The notes under the pieces: generated by a model
What the model saw: only the letters and a program-made list of their open reading frames with translations
Databases searched by the model: none
What the model was told of the DNA's origin: nothing
NCBI GenBank assembly: GCA_016705245.1
Contig: JADIYM010000003.1
Coordinates: 1-64,000, forward strand
DNA: 64,000 nucleotides
Origin: Blastocatellia bacterium
GTDB taxonomy: Bacteria > Acidobacteriota > Blastocatellia > UBA7656 > JADIYM01
Direction of reading: 5' to 3'
Position numbers and translations under genes: made by a program
Shown here: positions 52,698-61,936 of the stretch, piece by piece
Numbering within the stretch: the stretch's first letter is position 1
Layout of the letters: each line of letters starts with the position of its first letter

Positions 52698-53465
52698 TCA
52701 CCCCTTCCGCATCAGACCTGCAAGCCCGACTTTGATGCCGGCGGATTCGAAAACGTCCGCCTGCGCCGCAACCAGTCTTTCGATGCCGGCTCCAGCGAGC
52801 TGCATCATCGCAGCCATCTGGTCCTGTGAAAACGGACCTGATTCCGCGGTTCCCTGTACTTCGATGAAAAGTCCCGCCCCTGTCTTCACAATATTCATGT
52901 CGACGTCTGCTCTCGAATCCTCCGCATACTCGAGGTCGAGCAACGGCGTCCCTCCGACGATCCCGACGCTGACGGCCGCAACGTGGTCGGACAGCGGGAG
53001 AACGGTGAGTTTTCCATCGTCTTGCAAACGCTTCAGTGCGAACGCAAGTGCCACAAATCCTCCCGTTACCGCGGCCGTGCGAGTTCCTCCATCGGCCTGG
53101 ATCACGTCGCAGTCGACCGTCACGGTTCTTTCGCCGAGTTTGTTCATGGCGGCGACGGCCCGAAGACTACGGCCGATCAGCCGCTGAATCTCCTGCGTCC
53201 TGCCCGACGGACCGCCTTTCGACGATTCGCGCGTCGTTCGCTGGTCGGTCGCACGGGGCAGCATGGCGTACTCCGCCGTCACCCATCCTCGGTTTGTATT
53301 GCGAAGGAAAAGCGGCACGCGATCCTCGACCGATGCCGTACAGATCACCTTTGTCTCTCCCATCTCAATCAGGCACGAGCCTTCCGCGTATTTCGTGTAG
53401 TGCGGCGTGATCTTCACGGACCGCAGCTCGTCGGCGGCGCGTCCGGTACGTCGTTTCGTCGTCAT
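52698..53465 (-). CDS. rph: ribonuclease PH
   Basis: Phosphate-dependent exoribonuclease that trims tRNA 3' ends. The 255-residue protein has the RNase PH core: VICTASVEDRVP, EYAMLPRATDQRTTRES, QEIQRLIGRSLRAV, TVDCDVIQADGGTRTAA and VDMNIVKTGAG. The ATG at 53465 is chosen because AAGGAG precedes it and the conserved sequence starts there; a longer frame (to 53534) is overlapped by murI. The gene lies between murI and the small secreted protein. Confidence 0.95.
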   Translation of the reverse strand: MTTKRRTGRAADELRSVKITPHYTKYAEGSCLIEMGETKVICTASVEDRVPLFLRNTNRGWVTAEYAMLPRATDQRTTRESSKGGPSGRTQEIQRLIGRSLRAVAAMNKLGERTVTVDCDVIQADGGTRTAAVTGGFVALAFALKRLQDDGKLTVLPLSDHVAAVSVGIVGGTPLLDLEYAEDSRADVDMNIVKTGAGLFIEVQGTAESGPFSQDQMAAMMQLAGAGIERLVAAQADVFESAGIKVGLAGLMRKG

Positions 53466-53493
53466 CGGGGGCTCCTTGCTTTCACGGTTCCAG

Positions 53494-54309
53494 CTACAGT
53501 TCCACAGTATCGAATCGCTCGAGTGGCGAGCCAAGAAAAAGCTCGGCGACTCGCCGGAAGCGCTGCGCGGCGTCGGTCACGAAGAACTGATCCTCGCCGG
53601 GCACGTCGGGCGAACGCAACTGACCGCTCTCCGCGAGCAGGATGGCGACCTCTTCGGCCAACGCATCCCCCGAGTCGATCAGCGCAACATCGGGGCCGAC
53701 GACCTCCGAGATGACCTCGCGAAGAATCGGGTAGTGCGTACAGCCAAGGACGAGTGTATCCACGCGTCCACCCTGAAATGGCTCGAGATAACGCTCGGCG
53801 ATCAGGCGCGTTGCGGCCTCGTGCTCTGTCCATCCCTCCTCGGCAAGCGAGACGAAGAGCGGACATGCCTGCGAGATCACCTCTGCCGCCGGATTGAACC
53901 CCGAGATCGCTTTCGCATAAGCGCCGCTAGAGACCGTGGCCTCCGTTCCGATGACGCCGATTCGGCCCGAACGAGACGTCCGCACGGCCTGCTTCGCACC
54001 TGGCTGTATTACTCCAAGCGTTGGAAGAGACGGTTGCAGTTCTCTGAGACGGCCGTGGGCGATCGCTGATGCCGTGTTGCAGGCAATGACGAGCAGCTTG
54101 ATGTTCATCGCCTCGAGGAAGTTGGCATTCTGTACGGCGTAACGCTCGACGGTCGCTGGCGATCTAGTGCCGTATGGCAGCCGGGCAGTGTCACCCAAGT
54201 AGATGACCCGTTCGTTCGGCAGCCGGTTCCGAAGCGACTTGACGACGGTCAATCCACCGACTCCCGAGTCGAAGACCCCGATCGGGGCGTCCTTGATCCT
54301 TAGCGACAA
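53494..54309 (-). CDS. murI: glutamate racemase
   Basis: Makes D-glutamate for peptidoglycan. The 271-residue protein has both catalytic Cys motifs: VIACNTASA and VLGCTHYP, with the N-terminal PIGVFDSGVGGLTV and LGDTARLPYGTRS. The start is taken as TTG at 54309, where AAAGGA lies 5-6 nt upstream; a GTG at 54339 gives 10 extra residues without a Shine-Dalgarno. It is the first gene of the operon with rph, 28 bp apart. Confidence 0.94.
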   Translation of the reverse strand: MSLRIKDAPIGVFDSGVGGLTVVKSLRNRLPNERVIYLGDTARLPYGTRSPATVERYAVQNANFLEAMNIKLLVIACNTASAIAHGRLRELQPSLPTLGVIQPGAKQAVRTSRSGRIGVIGTEATVSSGAYAKAISGFNPAAEVISQACPLFVSLAEEGWTEHEAATRLIAERYLEPFQGGRVDTLVLGCTHYPILREVISEVVGPDVALIDSGDALAEEVAILLAESGQLRSPDVPGEDQFFVTDAAQRFRRVAELFLGSPLERFDTVEL

Positions 54310-54396
54310 ATCAATCCTTTCAGCAACTCCGAAGATCACCGAACACGATACAGGGCGGATCGTGGCTTGCGCCTCGTTCCGCCCCGTGACACCGAG

Positions 54397-54751
54397 TGGA
54401 GGTGGCCAGAATTGAACTGGCGTCCGAAGGTCTTCAGCGAGTGCATCTACGTGCGTGTTCGCTTCACTTTTTGCTTCGCCCGCTCAACAGTGGAAGCGAC
54501 AAGCATCGAGACGGGCTAGACCGGTTTGGGTTTCGCGCTTTGGGCCTCCGATCGGTGGGCCCTCACACTAGCCTGCTGAAGTGACGTTCAGTCTCGGCAC
54601 ACAGGCGATGACGAGGTGAACGTGGCGGTTTCTTAGGCCGCCAGAGCGAACTGCTGGTTGGCAGTTGTTTGTTTCCATACTTTTACGCGGGGCATGGTCC
54701 GCGGCACGCAACAAACGCCTCCGTATACCTCCGTCGAAACCTGTCACCCCC
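54397..54751 (-). ncRNA. ssrA: transfer-messenger RNA (tmRNA)
   Basis: The 355-nt gene has the tmRNA ends: GGGGGTGACAGGTTTCGACG at the 5' side and the T-arm GCCAGTTCAATTCTGGC followed by CACCTCC and discriminator A at the 3' side. GGGGGTG pairs with CACCTCC as the acceptor stem; CCA is not encoded. The tag reading frame at 54662-54633 encodes ANQQFALAA then TAA, with the usual Ala start and ALAA-type degradation end. The rest folds as pseudoknots by analogy. SmpB is at 13.1-13.6 kb. Confidence 0.96.
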
Positions 54752-54768
54752 AATTCAACCGACGGCTC

Positions 54769-54798
54769 AGTCTAGCGGCCGCCAGACAGACAAGTCAA
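54769..54798 (-). promoter_or_regulatory. promoter of the tmRNA gene
   Basis: On the minus strand TTGACT (54798-54793), an 18-bp spacer and TAGACT (54774-54769) are placed 17 nt before the mature 5' end, fitting a short 5' leader removed by RNase P. Confidence 0.65.
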
Positions 54799-54927
54799 AT
54801 CTGCGGCCCGTAAACCCGCGGCTGGGATGACGAATCGCCTCAGTGTGTTGCACCGAACGTGCGGGTAGCGAGCTGAGCCCGGGCGCGAGAGTTGAACCGC
54901 CCGCGATCTTTGTGTTCAAATCGCGCC

Positions 54928-55743
54928 GTGAACCTGCCGAATGCGTTGACGCTGACGCGCATCTTTCTTGTTCCGCTGATTGTCGCCGTCCTGCTTACGA
55001 AACTGCCGAGTCAGTGGTCGGGTGTTCCGCAGCAGGTCCTTGGCGTCGGTCTCTTCCTCTTGGCAAGCGTGACGGACTGGCTGGACGGTTACCTTGCACG
55101 GCTCCGCGGCCAGGTCTCAACCCTCGGAATCCTGCTCGATCCGATCGCCGACAAGCTGCTTGTTTCGGCTGCCTTCATCACTCTCGTCGAAGCCCGCCTC
55201 GCGCCGGCCTGGGCCGTGGCGATCATCATCGGCCGCGAATTCGCGGTGTCCGGGCTTCGGTCGATAGCTGCAGCAGAAGGCTTCGCGATCTCGGCTTCAC
55301 GGATGGGCAAGTTCAAGATGCTGACCCAGGTCGTCGCGATCACGCTGCTGATTCTTGGAAGCCGGACCACGGTATCGGGCGATGCCGTCGCGATTGCGCC
55401 GCCCATCGATATTGCGCAACCCTTCAGCACTCTATCCGCGGCCTTCGATGCGCTGGTCCGTGTCTCACAGTCCTCGAGTGCGCTGACGCTCGAGACGGCG
55501 CGAATCCTGACGTTCAGTCTCGGCCGGCTAATGCTATGGATCGTCGTCATCACGGCGCTCTGGTCGATGGTGGACTACTTCCGCAGGTTCTACGGAAAGA
55601 TCCGCGATCACATCGAAGTGCGTGAGCGGCGTTCGAGGCGCATTCGAGTCCTTCGCCGGCGACGCCCTGAGAAGAGCAGCCAGCTCTCGCGTGTGACGTC
55701 CGCTACTGAGGAGTCGCCTCGGCGGAACCGACCTCGGCCGTGA
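54928..55743 (+). CDS. pgsA: CDP-diacylglycerol-glycerol-3-phosphate 3-phosphatidyltransferase
   Basis: Makes phosphatidylglycerol phosphate from CDP-diacylglycerol. The 271-residue membrane protein has the CDP-alcohol phosphotransferase motif DWLDGYLARLRG...GILLDPIADK, and four to five membrane segments. It is ~80 residues longer than the usual 180-190: the extra part is a serine-rich segment (about 165-200), one more membrane helix and a basic C-terminal tail. The GTG start lacks a Shine-Dalgarno; TTGAAC-17-TTCAAA ends 7 nt before it, suggesting a weak leaderless promoter. It overlaps the HtrA-like gene tail to tail by 41 bp. Confidence 0.9.
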   Translation: MNLPNALTLTRIFLVPLIVAVLLTKLPSQWSGVPQQVLGVGLFLLASVTDWLDGYLARLRGQVSTLGILLDPIADKLLVSAAFITLVEARLAPAWAVAIIIGREFAVSGLRSIAAAEGFAISASRMGKFKMLTQVVAITLLILGSRTTVSGDAVAIAPPIDIAQPFSTLSAAFDALVRVSQSSSALTLETARILTFSLGRLMLWIVVITALWSMVDYFRRFYGKIRDHIEVRERRSRRIRVLRRRRPEKSSQLSRVTSATEESPRRNRPRP

Positions 55744-56788
55744 TGCTGTACTCCTTGCCGTCGCGCATGAACGTGATGCCGACCTTCGATCCGGGTGCCT
55801 TGCGGGTCACGATGCGATTGAACTGCGCCTTGTTCAGCACCGGCGTCTGGTCGACGGCCACGATGAAGTCGCCCTGACGAATGCCGGCCTTTGCAGCCGG
55901 AGTCCCACGTTCTACCTTGTTCACGACGATGCCCGCCCTATCCGGCGGCAGGTTGAGACGCTTCCGCAGCGGCGCGCTCGTATCGAACGAATCGATCCCC
56001 AGGGATCCGCGAGTGACCCGTCCCTTCGTCGTCAGATCCGGGACTATCTCACGGACGATATTGGCCGGAATCGCGAAACTCAGTCCCGACCACTTCTCGA
56101 GGATGAGTGTATTGATGCCGACGACCTCGCCGCGAGCATTGACGAGGGGTCCGCCGGAGTTACCGGGATTGATCGCCGCATCCGTTTGAAGAAAGTCGTC
56201 GAACTGCCCGCCGAACCCGACCCGCCCCTTTCCGCTGATGATCCCGAGCGTGACGGTATGGTCGAGACCGAGCGGATTCCCGATGGCGATGACCCACTCC
56301 CCTACCTTCAAATCGTCCGAGTTACCCCACTTGATCTCCGGAAGCGGCGTCGCACCGGGATCCACCGAAATGACGGCGATATCGGTCGCCCGGTCGAACC
56401 CCTTCACGCTTGCAAGGAGGGACCGACCATCCGGCAGATACACCGTGATCGACGTGGCCAGTTTCGGAGGGCCGGCATCGGCGCGAGAAAAGTCGAGGGT
56501 GTTCTCTTCACCGGGTGCGATGACGTGAAAGTTCGTCACGATCAGCCCGGACTTGTCGATGATGATTCCACTGCCGCGACCTCGCTCGACGTCACTGGCG
56601 ACGTCGATGCTGACGACGGCGCTGTCGACGGCCTCGACGATCTTCGGAACGTCGAGAACGACGACCGGCCCGGTTGTCGGCGACTGTCGAGCCGCGGCGA
56701 CACCATTCAACGAGAATGATAGCGAGATTCCGAGTGCCAGGGCGACACCGCTAGTCCAACAGACCGACCGGTTATCATGATTTCCCAT
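55703..56788 (-). CDS. HtrA/DegP-like serine protease with PDZ domain
   Basis: The 361-residue periplasmic protease has an N-terminal signal (VALALGISLSFSLNGVAAA), a trypsin-like domain with triad His88 (TNFHVIAPG), Asp136 (RATDIAVI) and Ser211 (NPGNSGGPL), and one C-terminal PDZ domain (GIVVNKVERGTPAAKAGIRQGDFIVAVDQ is its core). It degrades misfolded envelope proteins. AAGGTGG lies before the ATG. Its start overlaps the antitoxin-like gene by 14 bp. Confidence 0.93.
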   Translation of the reverse strand: MGNHDNRSVCWTSGVALALGISLSFSLNGVAAARQSPTTGPVVVLDVPKIVEAVDSAVVSIDVASDVERGRGSGIIIDKSGLIVTNFHVIAPGEENTLDFSRADAGPPKLATSITVYLPDGRSLLASVKGFDRATDIAVISVDPGATPLPEIKWGNSDDLKVGEWVIAIGNPLGLDHTVTLGIISGKGRVGFGGQFDDFLQTDAAINPGNSGGPLVNARGEVVGINTLILEKWSGLSFAIPANIVREIVPDLTTKGRVTRGSLGIDSFDTSAPLRKRLNLPPDRAGIVVNKVERGTPAAKAGIRQGDFIVAVDQTPVLNKAQFNRIVTRKAPGSKVGITFMRDGKEYSITAEVGSAEATPQ

Positions 56789-56990
56789 CGTCCACCTTTT
56801 GCGGCGTCGCATCTTCGTCCTGTCCCGGAGCGCGAAGCTTCCGGCCTCGAATGTTACGCACAGGCCCGACGCGTGGTTTCTTTCCACTTCGGACCATTTC
56901 GGCGAAGAGTTCTGAGTCGTAGTCGCACTCGCGCGACATCTCTTCGCGGATCGCGTGCAGCTCTTCGAGGAATCGCGGTTTCCTATACAT
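56775..56990 (-). CDS. small antitoxin-like protein following a PIN toxin
   Basis: This 71-residue charged protein (FLEELHAIREEMSRECDYDS and a basic Arg/Lys-rich tail) resembles the small proteins encoded directly after PIN-domain toxins of the ETSV type in many cyanobacteria and other phyla. I assign it as a candidate antitoxin by context. It overlaps the PIN gene by 8 bp upstream and the HtrA-like gene by 14 bp downstream. The toxin-first order is opposite to the standard vapBC order. Confidence 0.55.
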   Translation of the reverse strand: MYRKPRFLEELHAIREEMSRECDYDSELFAEMVRSGKKPRVGPVRNIRGRKLRAPGQDEDATPQKVDDGKS

Positions 56991-57471
56991 CCGGACTGAC
57001 CAGGAACTCCGGCGTAACGATGATTGGCACGAAGAACCCGGCAGCCGTATTGAAGAGTCGAACCCTTGCCTGTCGATGCACGTTGGCGAGGTATCCGAAG
57101 TTCCACGTGACGAGAAAGTCTAGCTTGTGGTACGAAGCCAGCGCAACGTGGAGTGCATCCGCGATGTACTTGCGGTGAAAGATCCCGCGGGTAATGTAGC
57201 CTTCGGCGAGGATCGCAGCCTCGTCAGCGATCTCGACCCGTGGCAGGTGCTCCACGAGATTGAGGTAGGACGACCGGCGCGATTCCGGCATTCGCTCGAG
57301 CTCCCGCTGGACGAGCAGCGAGACGAACGGCTCGTAGAGAGCAAGCTCGTGCTCCCACCATCGGATCGTCAGGTCACGTCGAAACGGCTCGTCGTTGTCG
57401 AGGTATGCCCCGATCACCGACGTCTCGAGGTAGATGGACTTTCGAGACGAGCGCGTGGCGCGACGCGTCAC
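56983..57471 (-). CDS. PIN-domain toxin-like ribonuclease
   Basis: The 162-residue protein has a PIN fold: KSIYLETSVIGAYLDN at the N-terminus (Glu instead of the usual first Asp), acidic residues mid-protein (RELERMPES, EIADEAAILAEGYI) and IADALHVALASYHKLDFLVTWNF with the conserved Asp pair, typical of the PIN subfamily with a final TWNFxxLAN segment. It is probably a VapC-like endoribonuclease. The GTG start overlaps the preceding protease stop by 4 bp (GTGA). Confidence 0.82.
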   Translation of the reverse strand: MTRRATRSSRKSIYLETSVIGAYLDNDEPFRRDLTIRWWEHELALYEPFVSLLVQRELERMPESRRSSYLNLVEHLPRVEIADEAAILAEGYITRGIFHRKYIADALHVALASYHKLDFLVTWNFGYLANVHRQARVRLFNTAAGFFVPIIVTPEFLVSPDV

Positions 57472-59061
57472 GTGCGGTCTCCTGGAACTGGAGGCGCCGG
57501 ACCGGGCGCCTGCAAATTACGCCCATTGGGCCGGAAGACGATCGTGCTGCGCGCAAAGTCGAATTCGACGCGGAAGAACCGGAGCATGTCGCTCCCGACA
57601 ATGCCGCTCTGCTCGAAGCCGGCCGTCTCGTTCACGGGGTCGAGATCGAGCACGATTGCCCGTACGAACTCGTGAAGCCGCCCGCCACCCTGCAACTGCA
57701 GGCGGTCGAGCACAACCACCGGCACGTTGTCCGTCACTCCACCCGCGCCAACGACACGCACCGCAACGCCTTTGTGCTGTTTGGTGACGAGGTTGTAACG
57801 CTCGAACGCTCGCGACGACACCACCGTGGACGAAGCCCCGGTATCCACGATGAAGTTCAACGCCACCTCAGTTCCGATGTCGGCTCTCACGCTCATCATT
57901 CCGCCGTTTGTCATTCTATACGGGATCTCGACATCGCCCTCCGCGATCGGCTGTCCCGGTTCGTCGGCCGGCCGCAGCTCGAGCACGCGCCGTTCATAGT
58001 CGACCGCAATCCGAAAGTGCGACAACACGGACAGACCGATGTAGCCATCCACCTTTGCCCGCTGCGAAGTCTCGTGGATCTTGCGGATGTAGGTCGGCAC
58101 ACTGTCCATCGACATCCCGCCAAGGGCAAGCTTGTCGAGGACGCCGTACACGATGGAGAATCGGCCCGTTCCGCTGACACCTCGAGACGTGCCACCAGCG
58201 GCGACACGCCGAAGCTTCAGCGTTCGGGCCACGTCATCAGAGACCACGACGAAGCCGGCGCCCGAATCGATCACGAAGCGAAAAGGCCCCTTTCCGTTGA
58301 GCATGACGTCGACTGTCGGCAGCAGGGAGTCCGACAGCACCATTGGAACGTCAACGCTCTTCGGCCCCTTCACCTGGTATAGATTTCGCCCATTGAGTCG
58401 GCGGTACAGACCGATCAGGCCCCGGATCCGCGATCGGCGATCCGAAGTCGATGTCTTCGGCCACGCCCAGAAACCGCTCGTACGCATCCGCCGCTTCCTC
58501 GTAGCGCTCCTGCCGCGATGCGGTCTGGCCAAGCAGGTAGAGAAAGTCCGGCTCCCTCGGCGACCGGGCCACTGCATCACGTGAGCGACGAAGGCTTTCG
58601 GCGAGGTTGCCAACATACAGGTCGAGTTCGGCACGCCCGGCAATCGCAAGAACCTCTCCTGAATCGGACCGGAGCGCGGCATCGAACGAACCCGCGGCCT
58701 CCGGCAGGAAGCCAATGCGCATGAGCGCCACCCCGACGATGGCGTGCGCGCGCGCATTCTCAGGTGCCTTCTCGAGTACCTTGACCGCCTGCCGAACGCA
58801 CGGTCCGAACTGACGCATCTTCAGGTACGCCCACGCGAGTCCGAGCTGCGCGGGAACCGAGTCGGGCGCCGACGTGACTGCGCGCTCAAGGCGTTCGACG
58901 GCGTGCTCGTACCGCCCAACACGGATCGCCTTCAGACCTCGCTCGACGTCTTCGGTCGGATCAATCGGCGTAGTCTGGGTCTCGCTGGCATTCGCCGGAA
59001 ATGTGGCGAAACACACTGAAAAAGCGAGAGCGAGCAGGAACGAGTTCCAAGTCCATCGCAT
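57468..59061 (-). CDS. TPR plus double retropepsin-like aspartic protease, interrupted by a frameshift
   Basis: The first 211 codons (59061-58429) give a signal peptide (FLLALAFSVCFATFPANA) and TPR repeats (residues ~35-205: EDVERGLKAIRVGRYEHAVERL etc.). The frame then turns into nonsense. The rest, from IRGLIGLYRRLNGRNLYQV to the stop at 57468, is in another frame and holds two aspartic protease units: VIDSGAGFVVVS and IVDTGASSTVVS, each with the D-S/T-G catalytic motif. Dropping one base at about 58428 yields a 530-residue TPR-retropepsin fusion of a type common in Acidobacteriota. A sequence error or recent mutation is likely. Confidence 0.83.
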
Positions 59062-59195
59062 GAGGGCGCCTCCTGAGTCGGGTGCCTGACTGCGTCACGG
59101 TCGTTGTCGAGCGCCAGGTGCTCCAATTAACGCGCGGAGTCGCTTCGCGCTTACAGTCTGGCACTACCTTCGTACGGATGCCCGGCGATCCGGGT

Positions 59196-60314
59196 TCAGC
59201 CTTCGATGGCGTCTTCGGACCGTCTCCCGAGAAAATGCTCCGGCGCGGCTTCGATGCAGAGCTTGAAGTAGGGTTCGGCCACCTGATAGAGCCCGGTCAT
59301 CTGGGCACAGGTCGCCAGTCCCCACAAGGCTTCGAGGCTGCCCGCGTCGAGGCCCAACGCTTTCTGATAGTGCTTTCGGGCCTCGACATACCGGCCGAAT
59401 TGCCGCATCGCGTCGCCTATCAGGCACTCGGCCTCGGCAGCGAATCGGCTCGAGACGCAGAGCTTCGACGCCCGATCGGCCGATTCGAGCGCTTCCTTCT
59501 CGTTGTCAAAGTGCGCCTGCACGAGGGCGTGACACGCTGAAACGACCGAGGCATAACCCGGGAAGTGGACGAGAACGAGCGCCTTCGACAGCGCACGGTC
59601 CGCTTCGACAGGTTCGGGTCGCTCCTGATCGAGCAAGGCCCGTGCAAGCGTCAGGAGCGTCAGGGAGAGCGAGTCCTCGTTCTTGAAGCGGTCGAGCAAC
59701 CGCGTCGTTTCGGCGATGGCCTGTCGAAAGTTCCCTCTAAGGTACTGCAACCTGGCGTGAGCAAGCGCGACGTCATCGGCAATCTCGGCGCTCTGCGAAG
59801 GATCGTAGGCGGCGGCGAGTGCGCGCTCAGCTTCCGCGAAACGCAGTCGCGTCAGCGCAATGTCCGCGATGGCGAGCTCTCGACGTCCACGCCCGTCCGC
59901 CGAACATGCCATTGGCGAAACGGACTGCAGCGTCTCGGAGGCTGCGTCGAGCTCACCGGCAAGTGCCTGAACCCTCGCAATCTCAACGAGCGCATCCGCC
60001 CGCTGCCGCGACGCCGGAGCGAAGTCTGCCGCTTCCCGGCACACGCGCTCGGCGGCCTGGTAATCCTCTTCACCCACCAGGGCGCGCGCCAGACATATCC
60101 GAAGATCGAAGCACTCAGCCTGATCCGTCTCAACCGAAAGCGCCGAGATTGCCACGTCCTTCGCCGCGTCGTAACGGCCATCCGCCAGCAGTCGCTCGAC
60201 GTCGACCGTGACACCGTTCGACTGCGTCCGGCGCGAGAACCACCACGCAAAGCCAACGGCGCCAAGCACGATGCAGGCTGCAGCTATAGCGACGATGATG
60301 AGGAATCCGGACAT
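59196..60314 (-). CDS. membrane-anchored TPR protein
   Basis: The 372-residue protein has one N-terminal membrane helix (FLIIVAIAAACIVLGAVGFAWWF) and then TPR-like helix pairs to the C-terminus (for example YQAAERVCREAADFAP, YVEARKHYQKALGLDAGSLEALWG and YQVAEPYFKLCIEAAP). LapB-like in layout, but without the rubredoxin domain. The role is probably scaffolding at the membrane. It follows the FHA gene by 96 bp on the same strand, so they may be co-transcribed. Confidence 0.8.
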   Translation of the reverse strand: MSGFLIIVAIAAACIVLGAVGFAWWFSRRTQSNGVTVDVERLLADGRYDAAKDVAISALSVETDQAECFDLRICLARALVGEEDYQAAERVCREAADFAPASRQRADALVEIARVQALAGELDAASETLQSVSPMACSADGRGRRELAIADIALTRLRFAEAERALAAAYDPSQSAEIADDVALAHARLQYLRGNFRQAIAETTRLLDRFKNEDSLSLTLLTLARALLDQERPEPVEADRALSKALVLVHFPGYASVVSACHALVQAHFDNEKEALESADRASKLCVSSRFAAEAECLIGDAMRQFGRYVEARKHYQKALGLDAGSLEALWGLATCAQMTGLYQVAEPYFKLCIEAAPEHFLGRRSEDAIEG

Positions 60315-60410
60315 GGTTCAGCTTGGTCCAGCGCGGGCTGCTTCAATCCGGACCGTACGCGATCGATCGGCGAGCCATCGGGGACCGGAGCCTTGCGCCG
60401 CCGCCTCGAA

Positions 60411-61238
60411 TCAGGCGCCGAGCGTGAACCAGAACTTCGTCTGATCGACACGGACTTCGTCGCCAGATGCGAGTTGATGCGTGCGCACCCGCACACCGTT
60501 GACGAAAGTCCCGTTTCCGCTGTTGAGATCATTGATGATCCAGGCACCGTTAACGCACTGAAACTCGGCGTGATTCCGCGATGTGCCCGGTGTCGGTATT
60601 ACGATCTCACACTCCGGATGTCTGCCGACGCGCATCTGAACCCGGACGAGTTGAATCACCGAACCGTCGTGTGCCCGCAGGATCGCAGGCACAACCTCAC
60701 CGACCGGCCTGACCGAGACGCTCGGAGTGGTCGCAAACGGATCAACCGTCGAGACCGGGATGGCACTGACGCTGGGTGTCGTCGTGTAGCTCTCGGGACC
60801 AAGGGTCGCCGCGAGCGGGTCATGTGCGACCGGCGAGGGCGAACTGGGAATACCAGCCTGAACAGGCGGGAACGGATCCGAGACCTGCTCTGGCACAGGC
60901 GCTGGCGTCGGTGGCGGTGGCGGTGGCGTCCAGGCCGGAGGCTCAGGCACCGGTGGTGCGGGCGGAACGGCGGCCACGGGCGGTTCGGACGGCACGGGAA
61001 CATCGGGACCGGCGCCCCATTCAGGCGGAGCGGGTTCGACTGCAGGCGGAGGCGCCCACGACGATCCAGCCGCCTCTACAGGCGCCGAGAAGCCGGTTGG
61101 GAATGCCTCGTGCTGCGCCGACTGCGCCGCTTCCTTCGCCTTCCCCTTGCGCACGACGAAGAAAATGATTCCCCCGCCAATGGCCAGCAAGAGGATGACG
61201 ACGGCGGCAACGATCAGGGCAATTACCGTCAGGCTCAT
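60411..61238 (-). CDS. membrane-anchored FHA-domain protein
   Basis: The 275-residue protein has an N-terminal membrane helix (VIALIVAAVVILLLAIGGG), a ~130-residue Pro/Val/Ala-rich linker and a C-terminal forkhead-associated domain (residues ~190-275: MRVGRHPECEIVIP, TSRNHAEFQC, NDLNSGNGTFVNG), which binds phosphothreonine. It could be an effector of a Ser/Thr kinase such as the one at 18-19.5 kb. Confidence 0.88.
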   Translation of the reverse strand: MSLTVIALIVAAVVILLLAIGGGIIFFVVRKGKAKEAAQSAQHEAFPTGFSAPVEAAGSSWAPPPAVEPAPPEWGAGPDVPVPSEPPVAAVPPAPPVPEPPAWTPPPPPPTPAPVPEQVSDPFPPVQAGIPSSPSPVAHDPLAATLGPESYTTTPSVSAIPVSTVDPFATTPSVSVRPVGEVVPAILRAHDGSVIQLVRVQMRVGRHPECEIVIPTPGTSRNHAEFQCVNGAWIINDLNSGNGTFVNGVRVRTHQLASGDEVRVDQTKFWFTLGA

Positions 61239-61414
61239 AGGCGATTCGCGTCCCCGGTACCGATTCTCACATCAGGAATGCTCGTAGGAGCATTTTCGTG
61301 ATACCACAGAGACAGCACCTATGTCGATACCCGACAATCGCTTAGCGTCGCATGGCTACACAGGTTTGCGGATTTTCGTTTGATCGTGGTAAAGCTCGTG
61401 GTGCTCGTCCGAGC

Positions 61415-61936
61415 ATGGAGACTCTCGACAAGATGAAGGTCGCGATCGTTTCGGCGCTCGTCGCGGTGTGGCTCATCTCGGGCTATTCCGCTGACTCGTT
61501 CGGCCGTCCTGCCGTGGCGGCCGCGCAGGAAGTCGGGATTGGCGACCCGAAGATCGAGTACCGGTTGCGTGTGGCCCGAGCCGACGCCCAGCAGGAAAAG
61601 ATGCACGATGCGGCCGACGAGATCGGCCAGCTCTCGTCAAAGATTGCGGAACGAGTCTCTCGCGGCGAGGCGCTCAGGGCGGAAGACGGAAAGATCCTCA
61701 ATCGCATCAAGCGGCTTGCAAAGCGGCTTAGATCGGACCTGGGAGGCGGGGGAGAGCCTACCCTGGACGAAAAGCCCGTAACGATGAACGATGCCGCACG
61801 CGCGCTCGGTGCAAGCGGAGCGGAGTTCGCGAAACTCTTCAGCGGCTCGACGCGTTACGTGGTTGATGCTCGAATCATCCGGAAAGCCGGCGAGATCGTC
61901 CTCCTCACGGATCTCCTGAAACCGTACGCGCGATGA
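61415..61936 (+). CDS. small secreted or membrane-anchored protein of unknown function
   Basis: The protein (173 residues from 61415, or 167 from 61433) has a signal-like hydrophobic segment (VAIVSALVAVWLISGYS), then a helical region (VARADAQQEKMHDAADEIGQL) and a C-terminal part with DARIIRKAGEIVLLTDLLKP. No family is recognised. It overlaps the following VWFA gene by 4 bp, so it probably belongs to that two-gene unit. Further upstream starts (61352) exist but lack a Shine-Dalgarno. Confidence 0.65.
   Translation: METLDKMKVAIVSALVAVWLISGYSADSFGRPAVAAAQEVGIGDPKIEYRLRVARADAQQEKMHDAADEIGQLSSKIAERVSRGEALRAEDGKILNRIKRLAKRLRSDLGGGGEPTLDEKPVTMNDAARALGASGAEFAKLFSGSTRYVVDARIIRKAGEIVLLTDLLKPYAR

Noticed and set aside
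54396..54584. Small open frames over the tmRNA region
   Set aside because: Both ends of the tmRNA, its tag frame and its acceptor stem are plainly recognisable, so these frames are by-products.
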